Positions 25,375-33,480 of a stretch of DNA of 64,000 nt are shown piece by piece. Source of the stretch: Capsicum annuum (lineage: Eukaryota; Streptophyta; Magnoliopsida; Solanales; Solanaceae). Location: contig NC_061119.1 of assembly GCF_002878395.1 (NCBI RefSeq), positions 20,077,830-20,141,829 on the forward strand, given 5' to 3'. Below the pieces are notes generated by a model that saw only the letters and a list, made by a program, of their open reading frames with translations, did not search any database and had not been told where the DNA came from. Each line of letters opens with the position of its first letter. Positions within the stretch are counted from its first letter, which is position 1. The translations under genes and the position numbers were made by a program.

Positions 25375-26904
25375 ATGAAGATACATGTATTAATGAAGAT
25401 AGTAGTAGAAGGATATTACAGTAGATATTATACGCCTATGATAGATACAGGAGCAGAAGCTAATTTATGTAGATATAATTGCTTACCAGAAAGCAAATGG
25501 GATAAACTAAAAACACCAATAATAGTCAAAGGATTTAATAATGAAGGAAGCTTAATTACTTATAAAGCTAGGAATGTAAAAATACAAGTATGGGATAAGA
25601 TATTAACAATAGAAGAAATTTATAACTATGAATTAACATCAAAAGATATACTTTTAGGAATGCCATTTTTAGATAAATTATACCCACATATAATAACTAA
25701 AACAGACTGGTGGTTTACAACACCATGCAAACAAAAAGTAAGAGCAAAAAGAGTTAATAATAAAATAAGAAAGAAAACTGATTGGATAAAAGGAAGTGAA
25801 AAAATTACACAAAAGTTAGAAAATATAAACAATACTGAAGATACTGTAGAACTAGTAGTATTTTCGATAAATAAAACAGAAATAACTATATTTTCAATTA
25901 ATAAAATAGAAATAATCCAGAAAAAATTAGAACAATTATATAGTGAAGATCCATTAAAAGGATGGGAAAAACACAAAACTACTATAAAAATTGAATTAAT
26001 AGATAAGAATAGCATAATAACACAAAAACCATTAACATATAATTTTGATGATTTAAAAGAATTTAAAATGCACACAGATGATATATTATTATATACAAAA
26101 ACTAAAGAAGAACATTTAAAATTATTAGAACAGTTCACAGATATAATAGAAAAATCAGGAATAAGTCTAAGCAAAAAGAAAGCTGAAATTATGAAAAACC
26201 AGATAGAATTCTTAGGAATACAAATAGATAAAAGTGGAGTAAAAATGCAACAACATATAGTACAAAAAATAATAAATTCGAAAGAAGAATTAGATACAAA
26301 AAAGAAATTACAATCATTTTTAGGATTAGTAAACCAAGTAAGAGAATATATTCCAAAATTAGCAGAAACCTTAAAACCACTGCAGAAAAAATTAAAAAAG
26401 GATATAGAATATAATTATGATGAAAAAGATAAAAAACAAGTTCAAAAAATAAAATTACTTTGTAGAGAATTACCTAAATTACAATTTCCAGACGAAAATA
26501 GAAAATTTATATATATAGTAGAAGCAGATGCAAGTGAATATAGCTACGGAGGAGTACTTAAATATCGATATGAAGCAGAAAAAATAGAACATCATTGTAG
26601 ATATTACTCAGGTACGTTCAACGAAACAGAAATAAAATGGGAAATAAATAGAAAAGAGTTATGTTCATTATATAAGTGTTTATTATCATTTGAGCCATAT
26701 ATTGTATATAACAAATTTATTGTACGAACAGATAATACACAGGTACGTTGGTGGCTAACAAAGAAAATACAAAATTCAGTTACAACGAAAGAGATTCGAA
26801 GACTAGTTTTAAATATATTAAATTTCACATTTACAATTGAAGTGATCAGTACTAACAAAAATGTTATTGCAGATTACGTATCAAGACAAAGCTACACAGA
26901 CTGA
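25375..26904 (+). pseudogene. Viral protease-RT-RNase H polyprotein with RT core deleted in frame
   Basis: Aspartic protease with DTGA at residues 24-27 and a downstream LLGMPF (93 on). The RT N-terminal approach reaches about residue 232. The text then jumps to the two catalytic aspartates (D235, D236, in HTDDILLYT), losing the fingers and most of the palm. RT thumb and connection follow, then a full RNase H (E383-A-D385 start, the EINRKELCSLY helix, RTDNTQ and the final ADYVSRQ). Missing length is roughly 130 residues, judged by family spacing. The deletion kept the frame. Without the palm the product cannot polymerise DNA. Confidence 0.88.
26850..26872 (+). promoter_or_regulatory. Candidate splice branch point and acceptor upstream of the transactivator
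   Basis: TACTAAC at 26850-26856 is a perfect branch-point consensus, followed after a short spacer by ttattgcag with AG at 26871-26872. The acceptor lies 12 bases inside the last ORF, at codon phase 0. It matches in phase the donor at 28592/28593 in the leader small ORF. Confidence 0.6.
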
Positions 26905-28102
26905 AATAGTAGAGGAAGATACTCTAGAAAAAATACTTAACACCCTAACTACGCTTTCAATGAAAGTGGACAGTATGGGTAATGAGATAGAAAAGCTAAA
27001 GACTAATGAAGGTAAACTGAAGTCTATAGCTACAAATCAGCTAACTCAGCAGTGTGCAGAGCTATGTCGATCGGAAGACATTAAAAATCCAGAGCTAGAA
27101 GGAGACGTTGGGACACTCCATAAAACCCATAACATTTATCAATCTACTTCTGCAGGTACAAGCAAAGGAGTTAATAGACCAAGATACCAAAATGCAAATA
27201 TGAATAAAATATTCGAAAAACCATTTACCCCTAAAACACAAAAAGACCATTTATTCATACCCCCACAAGTTAATACATACCGAGACAGCCTAAACCAAGA
27301 CAAGAAAATATACAACTACACAGCCCAAAAATACATAGAAAATATATACAGAGTCCAAACCTTTCTAAACCATAACCCCAGAGCTACAGATATCAAAGAA
27401 CCAAATACCAATTATATAACCCAAAAATTACAAGGATACAACAAACTGATAGCACTACCTAAAACTAACCCAAGCCTAGTTAAAACTTGTTTTGACTATG
27501 GACTACTAAATACCATATACACCCAAGACGGAGAAGAGTTAACACCTATGGAGGAATTATACAAGATATTTACTACCTATAAAAGAATAACAAAAGGAAC
27601 TTTATTTTATATAAAATGTTATACTGCACCAGCAGAGATATTATATGATGAGATAAAACCAGTAATACAAGTTGTAAAGATAGGACTGACAAGAGACATG
27701 ATTATACCGGAAGATATATCGCGACAACCGGAGATACCTAGAATAGAGATACCAGATTTTTACGCAAATAAAAGACTTATTGGACTAGCTACGATCATAC
27801 AAGAACTAGCAAATAACTACGCTAACGGAAATCCAATATGGAGCTACTATTCAAGAGACCACCAAATGATATATTCAAATTCGAAAGAACTAAGACAAGC
27901 AGATATGGAAGATGTAAGACAGTGGATATTGACACTACTCAACCCAGAAAAACAATCTACCGCACGAGCAATAAAAAAGGGATTTATTTCAGACGGACTA
28001 CTAACGAGATACTGTAAGATAATTGGACATAAATATCCAGACCACCAATGTTCGAGGTGCAATGGAGAAGATAATATTATTCCAGAGGTACATCTAGAAT
28101 AA
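26861..28102 (+). CDS. Viral transactivator / inclusion-body-like protein (413 aa)
   Basis: This is the last large ORF, in the place of the caulimovirid transactivator (translation reinitiation factor and virus-factory matrix). It has an N-terminal heptad-rich helix (LEKILNTLTTLSMKVDSMG), a Thr/Ser/Pro-rich linker, and a folded core from about residue 140 with a Cys/His-rich end (RYCKIIGHKYPDHQCSRC), perhaps metal-binding. It overlaps the RNase H end by 44 bases in another frame. The frame is open. A spliced form could start from the leader ORF. Confidence 0.75.
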   Translation: MLLQITYQDKATQTEIVEEDTLEKILNTLTTLSMKVDSMGNEIEKLKTNEGKLKSIATNQLTQQCAELCRSEDIKNPELEGDVGTLHKTHNIYQSTSAGTSKGVNRPRYQNANMNKIFEKPFTPKTQKDHLFIPPQVNTYRDSLNQDKKIYNYTAQKYIENIYRVQTFLNHNPRATDIKEPNTNYITQKLQGYNKLIALPKTNPSLVKTCFDYGLLNTIYTQDGEELTPMEELYKIFTTYKRITKGTLFYIKCYTAPAEILYDEIKPVIQVVKIGLTRDMIIPEDISRQPEIPRIEIPDFYANKRLIGLATIIQELANNYANGNPIWSYYSRDHQMIYSNSKELRQADMEDVRQWILTLLNPEKQSTARAIKKGFISDGLLTRYCKIIGHKYPDHQCSRCNGEDNIIPEVHLE

Positions 28103-28140
28103 AGAAGATAAAATGCCAGCTGGAAGGATAAAGATAAAGA

Positions 28141-28206
28141 GCAATAATGGAGCAGATACAGGGCAATAATAGAGCAGATACGGAGCAATAATGGAGCAGA
28201 TACGAC
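28141..28206 (+). repeat. Three 22-bp tandem repeats in the viral promoter
   Basis: Units start at 28141, 28163 and 28185 (gcaataatggagcagatac core), with one or two base changes. They lie about 220-290 bases upstream of the TATA box, the place of enhancer elements in caulimovirid promoters. Confidence 0.8.
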
Positions 28207-28429
28207 AAAATCAACGGAGACAAGATACTGTACATTAACTAATTTGTTAGACTTTTACGTAGAAGAAATATATATGTAAGCCACTATTGTTGACTATTTT
28301 TTTTCTTAAGTTTTAGGAATTGTAAGAAACTTTATGTAACTTAGAATTTTAGGAGAAGTTAGATGGGGATAGGCCCCACTGTTTTAATTTTCATTACTTT
28401 TTAGCAACAGCAGACATGTAAATTCATTC

Positions 28430-28437
28430 TATAAATA
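28430..28437 (+). promoter_or_regulatory. Viral TATA box
   Basis: TATAAATA, with transcription start expected about 25-35 bases later (about 28460), before a CT-rich start region (ctttctctctcc). It would drive the terminally redundant pregenomic RNA. Confidence 0.8.
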
Positions 28438-28538
28438 CAAAGGTCGAGGGTATTGCGAAAGGCAAGCCTTCTTTTGAAGCAAACCTTTCTCTCTCCATTC
28501 CACAAAAATTACTCAGTTAATTAGATAAATATACTCCA

Positions 28539-28622
28539 ATGGAAAAAGCTATGGAACAACAAAACTCAGAAACATCAAAGCTACCGGAACAGGTATATCT
28601 ATTTATAATTATGAATAGCTAA
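28539..28622 (+). CDS. Leader small ORF (27 aa) ending in a splice donor
   Basis: First ATG after the expected start site. After 18 codons the text reads gaacag|gtatat, a good donor (28592/28593) at phase 0; unspliced, it runs nine more codons to TAA. The ORF stops 41 bases before a long hairpin, the arrangement that promotes ribosome shunting in caulimovirid leaders. A dual role (shunt ORF, or first exon) is inferred. Confidence 0.6.
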   Translation: MEKAMEQQNSETSKLPEQVYLFIIMNS

Positions 28623-28654
28623 TTTCATAATTCCCAACAATCATGATATGATAA

Positions 28655-28660
28655 AATAAA
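28655..28660 (+). terminator. Viral poly(A) signal
   Basis: AATAAA about 200 bases downstream of the expected transcription start, as in other caulimovirids whose RNA passes the signal once and stops the second time. A few bases later the hairpin begins. Confidence 0.6.
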
Positions 28661-28662
28661 TT

Positions 28663-28913
28663 CATATTAGTTACTTTATAGTAGAATTATTCGAAGAATA
28701 ATATGTTAAGAAGTTTATTAACAAAGAGGAAACGGAGAAATATCCCTAAGGACTATGCCATCCTAAAGGTGAAACCATTGAGGCAAGAAGCCGTGGCGGG
28801 GAGTAACCAGAGTAGAGGCGCTGTTTAAGGGAAAAAGTATCCAGATTACCATGTTAATAGTGACGGAAGAACATATTATTTAAGAATAATCTAGTATATA
28901 GTAAGCCAATATG
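28663..28913 (+). ncRNA. Long leader hairpin of the pregenomic RNA
   Basis: The arm 28663-28707 is the near-complement of 28870-28913: starting words catatt and aatatg pair, and the inner aataatatgtt pairs with aacatattatt, with few mismatches over about 45 bases. The ~160-base loop is less AT-rich than its surroundings (28708-28869). Such leader stems direct shunting and packaging in caulimovirids. Confidence 0.75.
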
Positions 28914-28974
28914 ACCATATTTTGTTGTGTACGTGATTGAAGGGAATATTTTGAAAAAAGCAAATTTATGAAAA

Positions 28975-29160
28975 ATGAATGATAATATATCTGATGTGAT
29001 GGTAGATAAATTCAAGATACTTATTTTGTATGCACTTAGAAATATAAAAGTAGCAGATATAAGAAAAATAATATTAGAAAAAGCTTTTGGTAAAAATTAT
29101 ATGTCTAGAATAAGCTATATACCACAAATACCTAACTACTCTTATAAATACTTAAGGTGA
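28975..29160 (+). CDS. Small viral ORF (61 aa), diverged duplicate of the next ORF
   Basis: First ATG ORF of size after the hairpin. Residues about 11-37 (KFKILILYALRNIKVADIR) match LKVLILYILKNIEIIDIK in the ORF at 29238-29501, and IILEK follows in both. The protein is hydrophobic/basic and possibly helical. Function unknown. Confidence 0.5.
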   Translation: MNDNISDVMVDKFKILILYALRNIKVADIRKIILEKAFGKNYMSRISYIPQIPNYSYKYLR

Positions 29161-29237
29161 TAAGTTACATAAAAAAAAAAAAAGAGATAAAAAAAAAAAA
29201 AACTTTTGCAGTTACTAGAAAAAATAAAAATAAACAC

Positions 29238-29501
29238 ATGGAAAACAAAGATATAAAATTTCTTAATAAAAATATGCAAAAACTACTAAGACTAAAACAA
29301 ACAGCTACAAAACAATTTAAAAAAAAAATAGATCATTTAGATTATCTTAAAGTTTTAATATTGTATATACTTAAAAACATAGAAATTATAGATATTAAGA
29401 AAATAATATTAGAAAAAGTAATAGATTACGAAACTGAAACTATAAATTACTTAGAACAGTTATACGAAGAAATTTACCCAGAAGGATATTATTCAGATTA
29501 A
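29238..29501 (+). CDS. Small viral ORF (87 aa)
   Basis: The ATG at 29238 is the first in the frame; the frame is open further upstream through poly(A) tracts (29169-29201) but lacks an ATG there. A Lys-rich start is followed by the helix shared with the preceding ORF and an acidic, Tyr-rich end. Its stop is three bases before the next ATG. Confidence 0.55.
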   Translation: MENKDIKFLNKNMQKLLRLKQTATKQFKKKIDHLDYLKVLILYILKNIEIIDIKKIILEKVIDYETETINYLEQLYEEIYPEGYYSD

Positions 29502-29504
29502 AAA

Positions 29505-29807
29505 ATGTTAGAATATATTAGACAAACTAGAGAAAATCAAGAAAATCTAAATAATGAAATTAATTATAGAAACCGAATTAGACAAATAATGAAAGACCTA
29601 AAAGAAAAATTAATATGGATAGAAAAAACCTTAGAAAATTTAGATAAAAGTACATGTGATAGTTTATATAATTTAAAAAACTCACTACGAGAAGAACAAC
29701 ACAAAATAATAAATAACATTGAAAATCTAGAATTAGATATATATTATAGCACAGATAGGATAAATTATTATACAAGAATTTGTAACTCTGTAATTACTAC
29801 AGGATAA
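29505..29807 (+). CDS. Small viral ORF (100 aa), coiled-coil-like
   Basis: Helical, with charged heptads (IMKDLKEKLIWIEKTLENL and LREEQHKIINNIENLELDI), resembling in style the 70-aa ORF at 22152. It starts three bases after the previous stop. It is a candidate virion-associated or structural helper; function unknown. Confidence 0.55.
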   Translation: MLEYIRQTRENQENLNNEINYRNRIRQIMKDLKEKLIWIEKTLENLDKSTCDSLYNLKNSLREEQHKIINNIENLELDIYYSTDRINYYTRICNSVITTG

Positions 29808-29815
29808 AATAATTA

Positions 29816-29956
29816 ATGAATATATCTTACGAAAAAAGTAAATTATTAAAAGATAACATCCACGCACTAAATAAAAATAGATTCCCTACAAATATGTACA
29901 AAATCTATTATACCTACAAATCCGCGCACCCCCCTACAAATGGATTTAAATTTTGA
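29816..29956 (+). pseudogene. Circular viral ORF cut by the integration ends
   Basis: The frame opens at ATG 29816 and enters the terminal repeat; here it runs into flanking DNA and stops at 29954-29956. From the equivalent point in the left copy (21775) the same frame stays open through the primer binding site to TAA at 21893-21895, two bases before the next ATG. On the circle it would be about 81 codons. No domain is seen. Confidence 0.6.
29902..29943 (+). repeat. Right copy of 42-bp viral terminal repeat
   Basis: Same bases as 21736-21777, offset 8166. It ends at TGG, the first three bases of the primer site; the flanking DNA then differs. Confidence 0.9.
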
Positions 29957-30610
29957 CATGCACAGTATAAATGCTTAGTATTTACTTATATAAATGCTTA
30001 GTATTATTCCGTTGTTTCCAAAATAGTTGTTTGTTAATGTTTTGTTTTTTGTTTGTTTGTTAATGTTCGATGTATCATAGACCACTTAGTGAGGATGAAG
30101 TGTGGAAATTAGACTTCCTTCTTTTATTGGATAGGTGATAGAAACCTGTATAACAAATGCGAGATAAGACTATGTCCTAACACCATATGCCTAATATCTT
30201 CCTATAGTTAGGAAACTTGCAATTTCGTTATTAAATGTCCGTCAATATCAATTTTGCCATTTTATAGACCATTCAGTTTGGACATATTAGTAACAGTGGA
30301 ATATAGATCTTAAATGTTGAAAAAATTTAGAGTTTAGGAGAAAATGCACCAAAGGAAAATAATGCCTGCTGCTTTGCTACACTGGAAGCATGTATAGCAA
30401 GCTTTTGTCCACCTTCTGAGAGAGGAAGGACCACTCCTTTTGCTACATCCACTCACCATGTACACCCTGATTCTTTCTAATGTATCAATTTCCAATATAT
30501 AGTATATTACATAAAGAGAAAAGAACAGGTATGACTTCTTAGACCTCACACTTCTGTTTTCTTGGGTTTGCTTTGACTATTTAGATTCTTTCATTGATTT
30601 TCTTTGATAA
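29944..30610. other. CACTA interior or captured intron, no gene recognised
   Basis: AT-rich sequence with T-runs typical of plant introns. A 200-base less AT-rich island at about 30350-30480 has open frames on both strands but no domain I recognise; it may be another captured exon. Confidence 0.4.
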
Positions 30611-30723
30611 AGGATTCTGAGGGACTTTCAGAAATAGAAAGGGAATTAAGGAATTTAAAAGAACAATTGATTGAAGACTTTCTTGTCGTTCCTCTTATTC
30701 GTGAATGTTATATTTTAGATCAG
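30611..30723 (+). pseudogene. NAT10: NAT10-like RNA cytidine acetyltransferase, exon a
   Basis: The frame reads KDSEGLSEIERELRNLKEQ followed by ...PLIRECYILDQ, the segment just before the helicase domain in plant NAT10/Kre33 proteins, which acetylate cytidine in rRNA and tRNA. It ends at a good donor (cag|gttact) at phase 0, matching exon b at 44681 on the far side of Copia-2. The 5' limit is approximate. No stop is present. Confidence 0.75.
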
Positions 30724-31440
30724 GTTACTTACTTTGCCTGAACTGTGAGAATTGTCATTTTATTCTTAATTGTTCTCCGAATATGTCATTCGTAGCCTTT
30801 TACTAGACTTTGTGAAACTGATCCCAAGATAAAGAGTCACTTGCATGCAAGGTAGATATTTTTAACTGAGTTATTGTGTAGAACATAGGATTAACCGGAG
30901 ATAAATGACTTAATAACAACAACATACCTAGTGAAAGAATTCCCCCCTGTGCATAGAGGAATATTTAATGCACTAGGCTGCCCTTTGAGTAAAGTTTTTT
31001 TTTTCAAAAATAGAAAGCATAAGAGGGTGTTGTAGTAAGTACAATCACACATAAAAACTTTTCCTAAACATAGAGCTTGTTGATTTAAATTTCAATCATT
31101 ATTGGTGCTTTTATCATCTTTTTTCCCCTTTGTTTTAATAATTCTTTTCCTGCTTTTTGATGGAAAATTAATGTCCATAAGTCAAAATTATGAGAGTTGT
31201 TAGCACATAAAAGTTTTAATGTTACTTTTTTCTTAATTGTTATGAAATCCTAAAAATAGATTTCTACGTCCAAAGTGTTGATAATGAATATAGATAAAGA
31301 AGCCAATCATCGAATTTTGCAATCGTATTGCTGTAGAATCATACAGTTCGGTTGGACCAACCACTCATAAATAGAACTAGGCTTCATGTACTTGTGATCA
31401 ATAGAACAAAGCTTCATGTACTTGTGTTAAATGAGCAGAG
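30724..31440. other. NAT10-like intron sequence
   Basis: T-rich, no coding sequence. It lies between exon a and the Copia-2 insertion and continues at 44334 after it. Confidence 0.55.
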
Positions 31441-31445
31441 ATTCA

Positions 31446-31760
31446 TGTTATCTTATATGTATTTGGGTACAAGAATCTGTAAATAAGAAACACAAACTTC
31501 AACACTAGTTCAAGTCTAATACAAGAACACTTATGAAGTTTTGTAACGCCTTCAACACTAGATTATGAATAATCTATCTAAGAAGTGTGTTAAGATTTAG
31601 AAAAGAGATGAAACACAATTTAAGACCAAGTCTTTCAAATTCACAGAGTGTCCTTAAGGAATAATTCCCCTCATTGTACTCGAGGTTTTGGAATCTTCCT
31701 CCTAGGATAAAATGGCCTTCATTTTTCATTCATATTTTTTCATATTCTTTGAACCCAACA
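31446..31760 (-). repeat. Copia-2 3' LTR
   Basis: On the minus strand it starts TGTTGGGTTC and ends GATAACA. The purine tract lies immediately outside at 31761-31770. Confidence 0.9.
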
Positions 31761-32155
31761 ATCCCCCACATGAATGGGAAATGGCTATTTTTCTTAAAAC
31801 TTTTAACGGACAAGTATGTGATCATCAAGCAAAGACTGATTGCATTTGGATAAGTGGGTTTCCCTTTGAACTTTCCGTAGTGAACATGTATCGGATGCAC
31901 TCGGTCAACCAGTAGATTTGATATCTTTGAACCATCGAGCTCTAGTGTACACCTAGACAACACATGTCAGAAAATAATCCTTTTACCATTTATGATTCTC
32001 ATGGTTTTGTTCTTTTCAACCATGAACACGTCCCAGTTTCATGAGATCTTAGAGAATAGGCCTTTGCTAACATTCTCCTTGAAGCAGTTTCCACTTTACC
32101 CTCACATAGGTGATTTCTAAATGTTCAATACTATGGATTAAATTATTTGGTCAAT
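31761..32155 (-). other. Copia-2 3' untranslated region, left part
   Basis: Non-coding remainder between the RNase H end and the 3' LTR, interrupted by the Athila-like element; ends with its target site gtcaa (32151-32155). Confidence 0.7.
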
Positions 32156-33358
32156 GATGTTGGGAGTATTATATGTCTAAGCACCATAACTAACCCATGT
32201 GTTAGCTAAGTTTTGAGGATAAAATACATAATTCTTGCACTTTGTCTATTTTTAGTTAAGTGAGTTGACCTATGTGATTAGAATGCTTTTCAGGTACTAA
32301 TGAGGAAGATTACAACACTTTGGAGACCTGTGGATAGCAAAGGAAACTTCACATAAAAGGAAAGTAGCTTTTGGACTGAATGTGATATATGGGAACTTTT
32401 TCCCGGGCAAACTCAATATTTTTAAATAGTTAAGGATGCAGTAGCAATTTATTAGAGAAGGATGTTATTAAAAGCCTTATGGCTGAATTTTTAGGGATTA
32501 TTCATTATTTGGTATTATTTTGAAAACAAGAGAAAGCGGCTTAGCTTGAGGAGAAAGAGAGAAATGTTTTACTCTCTTATTTTCCCTATTCATCTTCTCC
32601 ACCAAGATCTTTCTAAGTTTTGGTATGATGAATATTTCTATTGTGATTTCCATTTTATTCATGAGTGGCTAAGTTTATTTGTCAGGGTTATGGAAATCTT
32701 GTAGTATACTCTCTATTGCTATGGGTTTTTTGAATTTATGATGTGTTAATTCACTTATATTATTAGTCTCTTCGTTATGATTGAATTCTTGTGGTTGCAA
32801 ACATAGGGAATGTGCCATTATAGCAATAACTTGTTTGATAGAAAATTTACTATTTGGAAAATAGATTAGTGACAAGAAAATAGGGTTTCCAACCTCTATT
32901 TTATACGTTAATGCCTTAGCAGGATTAACTACTTCGAGAGTTCGTATGATTGGTTGTACACTTTGAATTCGAGAGAACTAAGGTGAATAAATCCTTGATG
33001 GTTGAGAAACACTTGGATTTAGAATTAGAATACATCTCTCTATAAGTTCATGTATGTATAAATCCTTATTACTCATAGTTAATAGAGAAGTAAAAGCTAC
33101 AAGGTGGACATAACCCTAACTTGTCATTCTCTATGATCAAATATTAATACACATATTGCTTCATTGTTATATTGTAACTATCATTTTAAATTTAAACCAA
33201 AACCCCCATTCAGGAACCTCTGACCAACAGTCCAGTAACAACTGCAATACTTAGTAACATAGTATTCCCTTTAGGATTCGACACCCAACATGGTTGGGTT
33301 CTATATTTGACAGCGACCGCTTACTCTCTCGTAAGAGAGGTGTAATTTGGGTGTATCA
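32156..33358 (+). repeat. Athila-like 5' LTR
   Basis: Starts TGATGTTGGG and ends gtgtatca. Confidence 0.9.
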
Positions 33359-33364
33359 AATTTT

Positions 33365-33382
33365 TGCACCGTTGTCGGAGAA
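33365..33382 (+). promoter_or_regulatory. Degenerate tRNA-Asp primer binding site
   Basis: tgcaccgttgtcggaga resembles the tRNA-Asp complement (tggcgccgttgccgggga) used by plant Athila/Tat elements, with several changes. Confidence 0.6.
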
Positions 33383-33480
33383 TACGATTGTCAACTAAGT
33401 TGTGTTTGTTAGTCGACCTTTTGGTCAAAGATTTCCAAAATTTTACTTTTTGTCTGTTGTTTTTGTTTTGATCAGGTTGA

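Larger units (their letters stand above)
21736..29943 (+). mobile_element. Endogenous pararetrovirus (Caulimoviridae, solendovirus-like), one unit length
   Basis: The capsid, movement, polymerase and transactivator ORFs in this order, a tRNA-Met primer site and a TATA/leader region identify a caulimovirid; this four-gene order fits solendoviruses. Both ends carry the same 42 bases (21736-21777 and 29902-29943), so one turn is 8166 bp. Base composition is very A-rich on the coding strand, unlike the flanks. Nearly all ORFs are open; the visible lesion is an in-frame loss of the RT core. No integrase is present, as expected for this family, so entry was probably by host end joining. Confidence 0.9.

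Noticed and set aside
29157..29237. Extended start of the small viral ORF at 29157
   Set aside because: It would need a GTG start and runs through poly(A) tracts; the first ATG is at 29238.
21736..29943. Reading the 42-base end repeats as a target-site duplication
   Set aside because: The repeat continues into the viral primer site on one side, fits a circular viral ORF, and caulimovirids have no integrase.
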